DNA from: Chthoniobacterales bacterium
GTDB taxonomy: Bacteria; Verrucomicrobiota; Verrucomicrobiia; Chthoniobacterales; JACTMZ01
Assembly (NCBI GenBank): GCA_017853515.1
Contig: JAFMJK010000269.1
Coordinates: 1 to 11,846, forward strand
DNA length: 11,846 nucleotides
Reading direction: 5' to 3'
Shown here: positions 1 to 6,464 of the stretch, piece by piece
Layout of the letters: every line of letters begins with the position of its first letter
Position numbering within the stretch: the first letter of the stretch is position 1
Notes under the pieces: model-generated
The model's input: the letters and a program-made list of their open reading frames with translations, nothing else
The model's database searches: none
What the model was told of the DNA's origin: nothing
Translations under genes and position numbers: made by a program

Positions 1-794
1 TGATTATAAGGGCTATTAGTCCATGCTTGTCTATTTTGAAATTTTAATATGCCCTCTTCAGTTTGCCAGAAATAACCATTTTCAGCTTGCACTATCTGGC
101 TAATAATATCTCCAAACCTATCACCAACATTAAATTCAGCAAAAGGTATAACATTTATGCCATAGTCTAAATCATATTGGCTTGTAGAAAAACCTGAGTT
201 TATAAGCAAGTTTTCTATTACTTGGTCTGACCTAAGACCAGTAAATATGGCAGCATTATCTACATAACTGTTTTGTAAGTAGTTTATAAAGTCAGTACCT
301 TGAAGCTGTACAGTTCTATCTCTTTCATTTATTACAGGAGCTTTTGTGGTTATACCTATAAACTGTGGAATATTATTATCTACACCATTGTAATTAAAGC
401 CTGCATTTATAATAAAAGGTCTTCTTGGTAAATATACTGAAGTAAATAAAGCTGAAGTTCCACCATTATAATCTGGCAAATATCTGCCTGAAGTATTATT
501 TAGTTTTGCACCTGCCTGAGCTTTAGCTATACCACCAATAGGTTCATTTAGTTCTCTTTCCCATTCAGCACTAACTAAATTGCTACTTTCTTCTTCATAT
601 AAGTATTTGTTCCAGTCAGAAGTAACATTGCCACTAGAGTTAATAGTATCTGAGTAGCCTATGGCACTTGAACCAATAGTAAATATTTTAGTAGTTGGTT
701 TGTAATCTTTTTTCCAAGCTACTTGTAAATTAGATGAAATCTGCCTGACTTCATCTCTTTCTTCAGCACTGAAAGCAGATGTTACAATTTGCAT
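1..794 (-). CDS. Tail hub / baseplate-like protein, partial (3' end beyond window)
   Basis: The reading frame opens with ATG at 794-792 and stays open to the window edge, giving 264 residues of an incomplete protein. AGAGG lies five bases before the ATG, and the ATG directly follows the TAG of the preceding gene. The visible part is soluble and beta-rich, with no signal peptide or membrane segment. Residues 124-133 (R-R-P-F-I-I-N-A-G-F) and 160-169 (R-T-V-Q-L-Q-G-T-D-F) begin a domain reminiscent of siphophage tail-tip hub proteins. Residues 240-256 (G-Y-F-W-Q-T-E-E-G followed by I-L-K-F-Q-N-R-Q) resemble the segment in such proteins that describes a strand-turn-strand near the hub core. Its place after tape measure and distal-tail genes is where the hub or tail-associated lysin normally sits. 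No enzymatic domain is visible in this part; one could lie in the missing C-terminus. The hub role rests mainly on gene order. Confidence 0.62.
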   Translation of the reverse strand, partial: MQIVTSAFSAEERDEVRQISSNLQVAWKKDYKPTTKIFTIGSSAIGYSDTINSSGNVTSDWNKYLYEEESSNLVSAEWERELNEPIGGIAKAQAGAKLNNTSGRYLPDYNGGTSALFTSVYLPRRPFIINAGFNYNGVDNNIPQFIGITTKAPVINERDRTVQLQGTDFINYLQNSYVDNAAIFTGLRSDQVIENLLINSGFSTSQYDLDYGINVIPFAEFNVGDRFGDIISQIVQAENGYFWQTEEGILKFQNRQAWTNSPYN

Positions 795-1151
795 CTAAAC
801 CTCTGTCAAGATTAAATTAAAATCTGCTAGATAATCATTCCCCAAAACAGAAAAACCCCTGCTTTGCAAATCAACATGTACTGTAGTGGAACTTATTGGG
901 TAATTGGTTTCTGTACTTACCCAAGTTTGTGCAGTGTTGGTGCTAAGATAAGTATCATAAATAGTTTTTATCTCATCATAATCAGCTTTTTTAGCATTCT
1001 TATAACTAAGTTCCCAAACTCTTTTGTTGCTACCAAAATAATCCCTAGCAATATTGCCAGATAAAGTTCTAATCTGTGCAACCTGAGTAGAATTACTTTC
1101 TGTAATTTCATTTGGATTTTTAATATCTACACCACCTAAAGTAAAGCTCAT
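795..1151 (-). CDS. Short distal-tail-like (Dit-type) tail protein
   Basis: This 118-residue protein begins with S-F-T-L-G-G-V and ends with L-I-L-T-E-V. Its middle has a W-E-L-S-Y segment (about residues 46-50) followed by a helix containing A-D-Y-D-E-I. This layout matches short phage proteins found directly after the tape measure gene, where the product usually forms the ring joining the tail tube to the tip. The length is well below that of full Dit proteins (roughly 200-300 residues), so it would correspond to the N-terminal ring domain without a galectin-like extension. Its ATG overlaps the tape measure stop codon (ATGA), so translation is probably coupled; GGAG lies ten bases upstream of the ATG. 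The assignment rests on position and general pattern more than on a diagnostic motif. A tail-completion or minor tail protein is the main alternative. Confidence 0.6.
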   Translation of the reverse strand: MSFTLGGVDIKNPNEITESNSTQVAQIRTLSGNIARDYFGSNKRVWELSYKNAKKADYDEIKTIYDTYLSTNTAQTWVSTETNYPISSTTVHVDLQSRGFSVLGNDYLADFNLILTEV

Positions 1152-2995
1152 GCCAACATTTCTCCTACAGTCATATTTTTACTATCTGCTATATCTTTTA
1201 ATGCATCAAGTATTTTAACAGATAGATTTCTCATTTCTTGTGGGCTACCTGCAAATACTCCTATTTGTGGTGATATATTTATTGTTGTGTTGCCACCACT
1301 TACTGGAGCAATTTTATTGTTAGGAATAACTGAACTACCTTTTGGCAAATTAACTATTTCAGGTCCTCTTTCACCTACTATAGCTAATCCACCTGAAAAG
1401 TTTTCTACACCCCTAGCAAACCTAGGCAATTTAACTTTACCTAACCCAGTGCCTGCAATAGCACCATTTATAGCACCCTCAACCATTCCAACAATAGCAT
1501 TGGCAATTCCTTTTCCAATTCCTGATGCTACTTCACCCCAATTTATATTTTTTAATTTATTCCAGGTATCTACCATAGCATTCCATATATTACTACCAAG
1601 GCTCTTAAAAGCATCTAAAATGTTATTTAAGATTTTTCCCCAGTCAATTTTACTTAGCCAGTCTATTACTCCACCTATGGCAGCTACAATCCAAAATAGT
1701 ATTTTAGCAGGTAATGTAGCAAAGAAACCTATAATAAATCCTATGCTTTCCCAAAAGTGGTCTTTTAGATAAGTTACTTTTTCTACAATCCAATTTGTAG
1801 CTTTTTGAAAAGCTTCTGGCACAGTAGTTGTAAAAAAGCTAACAACAGATATAAGTATATTTTCAAAGAAACTCCATATTTGTAAAAGAATATTTAATGC
1901 ATTTATAACTAGCCATATAGCTCCAACAAATAATACTCCTAAAACAGGCATCAGAGGCTCTAAAACTTCTTTCCATAATCTTTGAAATACTGGGTACACT
2001 TTTTCTTCAATAGTTTTCCATAAAGCTTCTAATGATGGTTTTAAGAATTCCCAAGCTTTAGTTAAAGCAGGAGCAACCCCAGAAAATAAATCTTCCATTC
2101 TTGGTTTAATAAATTGAACTGCACTTTTAGTAAAATCTACTATGCCTTGAAAAAAACCAATTATTTTATCTTTATTTGTATCTACCCATTGTAAAAAGCC
2201 ATTTGCACCTTTGGTTAAATAATAAAATATACCACCCTCTTTAATATCTCCTGTATCAGATATACCTACTATTTCTCTACCAATTCTGCCAAAGTTATCT
2301 GATAAATTGCTCATAACACCACCTAAAGTAAGTGATTGTTTTTCCATTAACCCTGCAAACTTACCACCCTCTTGGCTCATTCCAAATAAAGCTTTTTCTA
2401 CATCTGGGAAGCCAATCTTTCCTGTTTCAACCATTTTTTTGATTTCTTCTTCAGTTTTGCCCATCTGAGTTGCAAGTGTTGATAGCAAAGGAACCCCTGC
2501 TTCTGTAAATTGCCTTAGTTCTTGTCCAGTTAATTTAGTAGCAGCTTTAACCTGACCAAAAGCTAATATAAGCTGTGGCAATTTATCTTTACCTACACCT
2601 GCAGCAATATTACCAAGAGCTTTGAAAGTAGGAATAATCTTATCTGCTTCAATATTATAGGCTAATAATTGTTTAGCTCCTGTAACAACTTCAGGCAATT
2701 CAAAAGGTGTTTTAGCAGCAAAATCAGATACTTCTTTAAGCATCTTCTTAGCTTTATCAGCAGAGCCAAGCATTGTTTCAAAAGCAACCCTGCTTTGTTC
2801 AAAATCTGTAGCACCTTTTAATACATTTTTGCCTGCATCTACCAATCCATTAAAAGCAGCTGTAACAGCATTTACAGCAAGACCACCAACAGTAAAAGCA
2901 CCTGCCATTGTACTGAAATTACTTCCAACTTTGCTAATTACTCCACTAGCTCTGTCTTCTGCTGTTATTACTGCTTTTATGTTAGCTGTTGCCAT
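1148..2995 (-). CDS. Tail tape measure protein
   Basis: The 615-residue protein sets tail length and is released into the host envelope on infection. The N-terminus (1-60) is small-residue-rich and helical. Residues about 62-245 form the conserved tape-measure domain, with the G-Q-E-L-R-Q-F-T-E-A-G-V-P-L-L signature at 157-171. Hydrophobic helices occupy about 347-392 and 415-445, followed by Trp-rich amphipathic repeats (W-x-x-I-x-N-x-x in 446-490), a Gly/Ala segment, and the common C-terminal signature around 529-558 (G-V-E-N-F-S-G-G-L then V-G-E-R-G-P-E). At about 1.5 angstroms per residue the predicted tail is near 90 nm, assuming no processing. The start lies inside the frameshifted end of the chaperone gene, and the Shine-Dalgarno signal is weak, which suggests coupling. 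The gene ends in TGA, the only TGA stop among the 14 in the window. Identification is secure. Confidence 0.95.
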   Translation of the reverse strand: MATANIKAVITAEDRASGVISKVGSNFSTMAGAFTVGGLAVNAVTAAFNGLVDAGKNVLKGATDFEQSRVAFETMLGSADKAKKMLKEVSDFAAKTPFELPEVVTGAKQLLAYNIEADKIIPTFKALGNIAAGVGKDKLPQLILAFGQVKAATKLTGQELRQFTEAGVPLLSTLATQMGKTEEEIKKMVETGKIGFPDVEKALFGMSQEGGKFAGLMEKQSLTLGGVMSNLSDNFGRIGREIVGISDTGDIKEGGIFYYLTKGANGFLQWVDTNKDKIIGFFQGIVDFTKSAVQFIKPRMEDLFSGVAPALTKAWEFLKPSLEALWKTIEEKVYPVFQRLWKEVLEPLMPVLGVLFVGAIWLVINALNILLQIWSFFENILISVVSFFTTTVPEAFQKATNWIVEKVTYLKDHFWESIGFIIGFFATLPAKILFWIVAAIGGVIDWLSKIDWGKILNNILDAFKSLGSNIWNAMVDTWNKLKNINWGEVASGIGKGIANAIVGMVEGAINGAIAGTGLGKVKLPRFARGVENFSGGLAIVGERGPEIVNLPKGSSVIPNNKIAPVSGGNTTINISPQIGVFAGSPQEMRNLSVKILDALKDIADSKNMTVGEMLA

Positions 2996-3185
2996 TTTTT
3001 GCTTCTAATCTTTCCTTATCTTTTATGTAACCATATATTTTTAGATTTAGAAATAACTGGTCTATAGGTTCATTTTCAATTTGGGTGGCACTAAGCCCAA
3101 ATAACTTTCTATATTGGAATATGGCTAGTTCCATTGGTGCTTGCCCTCTATTATTATAGATGGCATCTTCCAGTGCCTCTTCTAG
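2982..3185 (-). CDS. Frameshifted C-terminal part of tail assembly chaperone (T portion of GT)
   Basis: This reading frame has no start codon of its own and is entered by a -1 slip from the upstream chaperone gene. The first codon after the slip is CTA (3185-3183). The frame then runs for 67 residues, beginning L-E-E-A-L-E-D-A-I-Y and ending E-A-K-N-G-N-S, to a TAA at 2984-2982 inside the tape measure gene. The fusion protein would be 171 residues (104 plus 67). The segment is helical and charged, and contains M-E-L-A-I-F-Q-Y-R-K-L-F-G and Y-G-Y-I-K-D-K-E-R-L. In lambda, the GT fusion contacts both tape measure and tube subunits and is absent from the finished virion. The position, length, open frame over the whole gap and in-frame slippery site all fit. 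Without frameshifting, about 190 bases in front of the tape measure gene would be left non-coding in an otherwise packed operon. Confidence 0.88.
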   Translation of the reverse strand, partial: LEEALEDAIYNNRGQAPMELAIFQYRKLFGLSATQIENEPIDQLFLNLKIYGYIKDKERLEAKNGNS

Positions 3186-3496
3186 TTTGGGTTTATTCTA
3201 CCCATTAACTGCTGAAAACAATCAACAATTATTTCACCAGGCAAGTCAAACAATTCTTCTTTTTTAACTTCTTTATTGTCAATATTACCATCTAAAAATC
3301 TAGTTGTTAGTTCTTCTTTGATAAATTCCAAAGATTTAAGACCTTGTTTTGTTTCATCTACATCTGAAATAGTTTCATAGGTTTTTGCAATTTTTTCAAA
3401 ATCTTTGAAAGGAATACTTTGAAATACTAAATAACTATCTTTATATTCTTCACCAAGTTTTTCTAATGTAATTTTTTTTCTTATTACTATAGCCAT
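3182..3496 (-). CDS. Tail assembly chaperone (G-type)
   Basis: The 104-residue protein is acidic and mostly helical, with the pattern L-E-K-L-G-E-E-Y-K-D near the N-terminus and P-G-E-I-I-V-D-C-F-Q-Q-L near the end. It sits between the tail tube and tape measure genes, the fixed place of the siphophage chaperone pair, whose members bind the tape measure so tube subunits can assemble around it. The start lies one base from the tail tube stop codon; only a weak AGGG precedes it, so re-initiation by ribosomes leaving the tube gene is likely. The stop TAG directly follows a C-CCA-AAC slippery sequence, so a minority of ribosomes should continue in the -1 frame. Sequence identity among such chaperones is low; the call depends on position, size and the frameshift, which together are strong. 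Confidence 0.88.
   Translation of the reverse strand: MAIVIRKKITLEKLGEEYKDSYLVFQSIPFKDFEKIAKTYETISDVDETKQGLKSLEFIKEELTTRFLDGNIDNKEVKKEELFDLPGEIIVDCFQQLMGRINPN
3185..3191 (-). promoter_or_regulatory. Programmed -1 frameshift slippery heptamer
   Basis: On the coding strand the bases read C CCA AAC followed at once by TAG. This fits the X-XXY-YYZ rule in the correct frame: the P- and A-site tRNAs for CCA and AAC can re-pair with CCC and AAA after slipping back one base. Downstream, GGCA and TGCC can form a short stem with an eight-base loop starting about ten bases after the site; it is a weak stimulator at best. The adjacent stop codon itself may provide the pause. The -1 frame is open for 67 codons. 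Confidence 0.87.
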
Positions 3497-3497
3497 C

Positions 3498-4463
3498 TTA
3501 ATACCCTGTTCCAGTGTAACTATTTACCAGTGTGCAGGCACTAATAATATCTAGCCCATTTGCAGCATCATAGTTACCTTTTATGTTAATAGTTTGTGAA
3601 ACAATAGTATCTAAAGCTCTGTCTTGTTCCCATTCTGTGAAATCTACTCTTGGTAGGGTCAAGTTGAATTGGCTATTTGTAGCTCTGTTGAAGCTGATGC
3701 TCATAGCTTTTTTATTGCCAGTCAGCATTAGTTCCCTGTAACTTTCATCTTCTTTATTAAGAGTAATACTACCCTCAACACTGAATTGTTGATTTAGAAT
3801 ATCTTCTGGTTCAACAGTACCCAATACACTATCTACCATTGCATTAGTGTTAATGTTTAGTTCTAAACTTTTAACAGAAATACCAGTAGCAGCACCAAGA
3901 CCTGCAACAGTGTCAGCAGTTTTAACTACTAAGTGTTGGTGTAGGAATTTGTTTCCTAGACCTGTAAAGTCTGCAGTTTGGCTTGTCCATTGTTTTCCAC
4001 CCCTGCTCATAAAACCTACAGTAAATACTACTAAGGCATTTTGTTCTACTTTAATTTTGAAACTATCTACAACTGATAGTGGGTAAAGCCTAGCAGTGTC
4101 TGGGTCTTGATAAAGCAAGCTCAAACTCTGATGTTGATTGCTGTTATCAAGAGCATAAGTATGAGTGTAAGTACCACTACCTGTTGTAGTTGGTGAGCTT
4201 CCAAACAAACTTGTTAAAAATATACCAAGCAATTTGTCATCTAAATTACTTTCTATTTCACCATTTGCCATTTTTTGTGTTACAAACAGATTATCACTGT
4301 CAGCAATTTTACCTAGAGCTTCATTTTCCCTAGCAATCTCAACTTTGTCATCAAAGCTGATAGTGCTTCTAGGAACCCAAAAACCATTAGTAGTGGTGGC
4401 AGTTCCCCTACTAATTTCTTTGGCTGCTAAGAGTGTTCCTCTTCTTCCTATAAATTTTGTCAT
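3498..4463 (-). CDS. Major tail tube protein
   Basis: The 321-residue protein is predicted to be beta-rich and to polymerise as stacked hexameric rings forming the tail tube. Visible features are an N-terminal segment with F-I-G-R-R-G-T-L-L-A-A-K, a flexible glycine/threonine loop near residues 90-100 (G-S-S-P-T-T-T-G-S-G-T-Y-T-H-T-Y), and alternating hydrophobic strands such as L-V-V-F-T-V-G-F and F-N-L-T-L-P-R-V-D-F. It fits the long tail-tube families rather than the short lambda-V-like ones, and no sheath gene accompanies it. It directly precedes the chaperone gene, as expected. It appears to have its own promoter and a specially placed ribosome binding site (hairpin at 4465-4492), consistent with a product needed in hundreds of copies. 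It ends in TAA. The role is well supported by position; the exact family was not determined. Confidence 0.83.
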   Translation of the reverse strand: MTKFIGRRGTLLAAKEISRGTATTTNGFWVPRSTISFDDKVEIARENEALGKIADSDNLFVTQKMANGEIESNLDDKLLGIFLTSLFGSSPTTTGSGTYTHTYALDNSNQHQSLSLLYQDPDTARLYPLSVVDSFKIKVEQNALVVFTVGFMSRGGKQWTSQTADFTGLGNKFLHQHLVVKTADTVAGLGAATGISVKSLELNINTNAMVDSVLGTVEPEDILNQQFSVEGSITLNKEDESYRELMLTGNKKAMSISFNRATNSQFNLTLPRVDFTEWEQDRALDTIVSQTINIKGNYDAANGLDIISACTLVNSYTGTGY

Positions 4464-4464
4464 T

Positions 4465-4492
4465 TTAGATTATATTCCTTTCTTTAATCTAA
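4465..4492 (-). promoter_or_regulatory. 5' hairpin presenting the ribosome binding site of the tail tube gene
   Basis: On the coding strand TTAGATTA and TAATCTAA form a perfect 8-base-pair stem around a 12-base loop, AAGAAAGGAATA. The AAAGGA ribosome binding site lies inside the loop, and the ATG begins two bases after the stem (4463). With the promoter read as described at 4497-4525, transcription would start near 4490, placing the hairpin at the very 5' end of the transcript. Such a structure could protect the mRNA end and hold the Shine-Dalgarno site single-stranded. Confidence 0.6.
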
Positions 4493-4496
4493 TAAT

Positions 4497-4525
4497 ATAA
4501 TGTTTATAATTTTATAAGTAGTCAA
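4497..4525 (-). promoter_or_regulatory. Putative promoter for the tail tube gene
   Basis: TTGACT (4525-4520) differs from the sigma-70 -35 consensus at one base. Seventeen bases later comes CATTAT (4502-4497), matching four of six -10 positions; TATATT (4499-4494, spacing 20) is a closer match at poorer spacing. The element lies in the 65-base gap before the tail tube gene, and the -35 part is an exact copy of the one at 8510-8505. Confidence 0.45.
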
Positions 4526-4531
4526 TAACTA
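4517..4531 (-). repeat. 15-base exact repeat, copy 1 (stop codon plus -35-like box)
   Basis: On the coding strand the bases are TAGTTATTGACTACT. The first three are the stop codon of the tail-terminator-like gene and the rest holds TTGACT. The identical 15 bases occur at 8502-8516, also starting with a stop codon. No other full copy was seen in the window. Confidence 0.85.
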
Positions 4532-4972
4532 TACAGTGAAGATGCTATGTACTTTTAGTGTTAATTCAGCACTTCTAGCCCAACCACCCTCATATTCAAC
4601 ATAACCAAAGTTGCCTATTGCAGCTTCTACATAAACTACTTCAATATAATCTCCTAAAGTGTAATCACTATCTATTGCATCTATAGCTCTATCTGTTAAG
4701 TCTTGAATGGCTTGTTCAGCAGTGTCCATTACATCATCAGAAGCATCACCTACTAAACCTTGCCCACCCTGCATTAGTATCAAAACTCTAAATCCATATA
4801 CTCTTTGATTTTCAGCATTAGTAAAAAATTCATTATCTACTCCTGTAGCAGTTACAAAGACTGCAGGGAACCCTGTTGGATTAAGTTTTTCAAAAGAATA
4901 AACTTTATTAAAATCTGTTAAAGCAGATAATTTATTTATTATTTCTTTTTTTATATCTATAAAAGCACCCAT
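4529..4972 (-). CDS. Tail terminator-like protein
   Basis: The 147-residue protein has the layout of siphophage tail-completion/terminator proteins: an N-terminal helix (I-K-K-E-I-I-N-K-L), a short strand ending in G-F-P-A-V-F-V-T, a V-Y-G-F-R-V-L-I strand, a long acidic helix (D-D-V-M-D-T-A-E-Q-A-I) and C-terminal strands ending L-T-L-K-V-H-S-I-F-T-V. In the lambda gpU fold such subunits form a hexamer that stops tube growth and attaches the tail to the head. The gene sits between the gp10-like protein and the tail tube, the usual place. Its ATG overlaps the previous gene's TAA by one base (TAATG) with GAGGT four bases upstream, so initiation is well supported. It ends in the TAG that begins the 15-base promoter-linked repeat. 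The C-terminal gene-order evidence is stronger than sequence motifs. Confidence 0.75.
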   Translation of the reverse strand: MGAFIDIKKEIINKLSALTDFNKVYSFEKLNPTGFPAVFVTATGVDNEFFTNAENQRVYGFRVLILMQGGQGLVGDASDDVMDTAEQAIQDLTDRAIDAIDSDYTLGDYIEVVYVEAAIGNFGYVEYEGGWARSAELTLKVHSIFTV

Positions 4973-5343
4973 TATACCTCACTTCCTATTTGGTCAAATA
5001 CTTTTTGCATACCTTGAGTAAATTGGTCTTCAATATATTTTTCATTACTCATAACAGCATTATACAGAAAAGGTCTGGCTTTCATCTTATAAGTTCCTTG
5101 ATGAACATATATAGCATAATAAGCTTTAGGTCCTATCTCACCATATAAATTTCTAAACATGGTTTGGTGTGATGCTCTCAAGTAACCAGTATCAACAGGA
5201 GTTTGTCTTTTGCTATCTCCCTCTATCTTAAAAATGCTTAATTGAATGGCAGCATTTATATATTTTAGAGTAAGTTTAGGTGCTTTACCAAAAGCCCTTT
5301 TTATCTCATCTAAATTTTTTATATAGACTTTAATTTGAGGCAT
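4972..5343 (-). CDS. HK97 gp10-like head-tail / minor tail completion protein
   Basis: This 123-residue protein shows the hallmark motifs of the HK97 gp10 family: R-Q-T-P-V-D-T-G-Y-L-R-A-S (about residues 46-58), then Y-A-I-Y-V-H-Q-G-T (about 76-84), and A-R-P-F-L (about 89-93). The family acts at the head-tail junction or in tail completion and is commonly found between the head-closure and tail-terminator genes, exactly as here. The start codon lies inside the end of the upstream gene (14-base overlap). No convincing Shine-Dalgarno precedes it, so translation is probably coupled to the upstream frame. Length is typical for the family. The family call is confident; the precise virion position is inferred. 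Confidence 0.88.
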   Translation of the reverse strand: MPQIKVYIKNLDEIKRAFGKAPKLTLKYINAAIQLSIFKIEGDSKRQTPVDTGYLRASHQTMFRNLYGEIGPKAYYAIYVHQGTYKMKARPFLYNAVMSNEKYIEDQFTQGMQKVFDQIGSEV

Positions 5344-5653
5344 CTTGAGCTATCAGGATTAAATGTTTGTGGTCTAATAACCCTGCTCCCCTATAATAAT
5401 TAACTGACTTTACTGAATAAGTTTGTCCATTAGCTGTAATTTGGTCAGCTTCTTTTATTGGAACATCTGTATTAACCCAAGCTTCATATAATGTACCAAT
5501 CCTGCCCCCATCTACCATACCAGTTCTATTTACATCAGCAGGTTGTATATCTGCCTGATAAGCAGTATAAGTAGCAGAAAAATTACTTGAGTAGCCTGAA
5601 GTCTTTCTCAATCTTCTGATTGTTATTTCATGGCTAGGGAAGAAAACTGACAT
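5330..5653 (-). CDS. Head closure (stopper-like) protein
   Basis: The 107-residue protein is a small beta-barrel candidate: H-E-I-T-I-R-R-L near residue 8, then A-D-I-Q-P-A-D with a preceding Y, a G-G-R-I-G-T-L-Y-E-A-W-V segment, and a C-terminal K-H-L-I-L-I-A-Q-D strand. This matches the general pattern of head-tail adaptor/stopper proteins that close the portal channel after packaging. It lies between the gp6-like connector and the gp10-like gene, the standard order. AGAGGT sits three bases before the ATG, a strong site. It starts one base after the connector's stop and overlaps the next gene by 14 bases. The sequence is short and poorly conserved in this class, so position carries much of the weight. 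Confidence 0.77.
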   Translation of the reverse strand: MSVFFPSHEITIRRLRKTSGYSSNFSATYTAYQADIQPADVNRTGMVDGGRIGTLYEAWVNTDVPIKEADQITANGQTYSVKSVNYYRGAGLLDHKHLILIAQDASN

Positions 5654-5654
5654 T

Positions 5655-6278
5655 TTACCTCTGACCAGAAATTACTATTTCAGTATATCTATCTAAAACT
5701 GTTTTTAAGCCTAGCTGAGAGATTATATCATCAGAACTGCTAGAACTACCCTTTGAAGCAAAAGTAAGCTTCCTAGTACCCTCTTCTTTGCTCTGAATGC
5801 CTGCTACATTGGCAGGGTCATAATTATATAAGTAACCTGCTATAGAAACACAGGCTTCTGCTACATCACTAGGTATTGTGGCATAGCCATAGCTATAAGT
5901 AACTTTCCATCTGTCCCAGCTCCCTACAAAACTAGCTACACCATCTATAACTCCTGCTTCCCTATCTATAAAATATTCATCAGTAGGAACTGTTGTAAAA
6001 TCATTATCATTTAGGCTAGTATCTCTGGCTTCAAGCTTAAATGTAGTTGTAGTAGTGATAGGTCTATTTCTTAAAAGTAATTGTTGTTCTATTCTGCCAT
6101 CATAATATTCAACTACATTTGTTTGTTCATCAAATCTCCTATTGCAATAACCAATAATAATTTCAGTAGCTTGGTTTATCTTTCTAGTAAGCAAATTATC
6201 TTGGCTAGTACCAGTTATACCAAGAGTTTCTTTTACATCAGCCAAGGTTGTAAGTGCATAAGATAATAATTGTGCCAT
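5655..6278 (-). CDS. gp6-like head-tail connector protein
   Basis: The 207-residue protein begins with a helical segment (L-A-D-V-K-E-T-L-G-I-T, then D-N-L-L-T-R-K-I-N-Q-A-T-E-I-I-I-G-Y-C-N-R-R-F) typical of the HK97 gp6 / phage connector family, in which early helices pack as a ring below the portal. A central beta part carries Y-F-I-D-R-E-A-G-V-I-D-G and W-K-V-T-Y-S-Y-G-Y, followed by the usual I-P-S-D-V-A-E-A-C helix with residues around 140-155. The family ring is the first adaptor bound to the portal. The ATG comes directly after the TAG of the 46-residue gene (TAGATG) with only a weak AGAAAG upstream, so coupling is likely. It is longer than lambda- or HK97-type versions (about 100 residues) and closer to the two-part connectors of many Gram-positive phages. 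Confidence 0.88.
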   Translation of the reverse strand: MAQLLSYALTTLADVKETLGITGTSQDNLLTRKINQATEIIIGYCNRRFDEQTNVVEYYDGRIEQQLLLRNRPITTTTTFKLEARDTSLNDNDFTTVPTDEYFIDREAGVIDGVASFVGSWDRWKVTYSYGYATIPSDVAEACVSIAGYLYNYDPANVAGIQSKEEGTRKLTFASKGSSSSSDDIISQLGLKTVLDRYTEIVISGQR

Positions 6279-6419
6279 CTAGTTTTCTTTCTGTATATAT
6301 ATAGCTTTATGAGCTATTGCAATACCATTTTTGATTAAATCTATTCCTATTTTTTTAGAAACTTGAACTTTATCACCTTTTTTATATTTCTTATAATCTC
6401 TTAAAAGCTTTATGTTCAT
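6279..6419 (-). CDS. Small basic protein between capsid and connector genes
   Basis: This 46-residue frame begins ATG at 6419-6417 and ends TAG at 6281-6279. It is lysine-rich and reads M-N-I-K-L-L-R-D-Y-K-K at the start, then K-K-G-D-K-V-Q-V, S-K-K-I-G-I-D-L-I-K-N-G-I-A. This is the pattern of small phage proteins often coded just after the major capsid gene: a short beta unit with a K-K-G-D-x-V turn and a C-terminal helix ending in L-I-x-x-G-x-A. Their role is not established; capsid decoration or connector assembly are possibilities. The reading frame abuts the connector ATG, leaving no spacer. No Shine-Dalgarno is visible before the ATG; the upstream region instead contains the capsid-gene hairpins. 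Coding status is supported by tight packing and the recognisable pattern. Confidence 0.72.
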   Translation of the reverse strand: MNIKLLRDYKKYKKGDKVQVSKKIGIDLIKNGIAIAHKAIYIQKEN

Positions 6420-6431
6420 AATTTTTCTAAC

Positions 6432-6458
6432 TGGGGGGTTATTTCAGAACTCCCCCCA
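6432..6458 (-). terminator. G6/C6 hairpin after the capsid gene (weak terminator or mRNA stabiliser)
   Basis: On the coding strand TGGGGGG pairs with CCCCCCA across a 13-base loop, a 7-base-pair stem very rich in G+C for this window. It begins 17 bases after the capsid stop codon. No run of T follows the stem (the next bases are GTTAGAAAAATT), so strong intrinsic termination is unlikely. Partial termination, processing or 3'-end protection of capsid mRNA are the plausible roles. Confidence 0.5.
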
Positions 6459-6464
6459 AAACTG

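Noticed and set aside
1639..1648. Further copies of the TTGACT promoter box at about 1640 (CAGTCAATT) and about 6513 (AAGTCAATT)
   Set aside because: They lie inside the tape measure and capsid genes, match only the short AGTCAA core, and lack the rest of the 15-base element.
1287..1772. Plus-strand open frame of 161 codons opposite the tape measure gene
   Set aside because: It lies antisense to a confidently identified gene, its translation is low-complexity (Pro/Ile/Leu-rich) with no recognisable motif, and no ribosome binding site or promoter context supports it. The other plus-strand frames (864-1064, 3847-4086, 4234-4500, 6081-6266, 9343-9546, 10926-11117) were rejected for the same reason.
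1148..2995. Possible alternative genetic code with TGA recoded
   Set aside because: Only one gene ends in TGA, and reading through it would stop four codons later at TAG, so that site alone is not decisive. However, no long gene contains an in-frame TGA, and Trp is always TGG, so a TGA-recoding host is not supported.
3498..4463. Contractile-tail (myovirus) assignment
   Set aside because: No sheath gene precedes the tube, no baseplate wedge genes follow the tape measure in the visible part, and the chaperone arrangement is the siphophage G/GT type.
6432..6458. Strong intrinsic terminator after the capsid gene
   Set aside because: The stem is strong but no T tract follows on the coding strand, and five more head-completion genes lie directly downstream in the same direction. 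It is kept only as a weak terminator or stabiliser.
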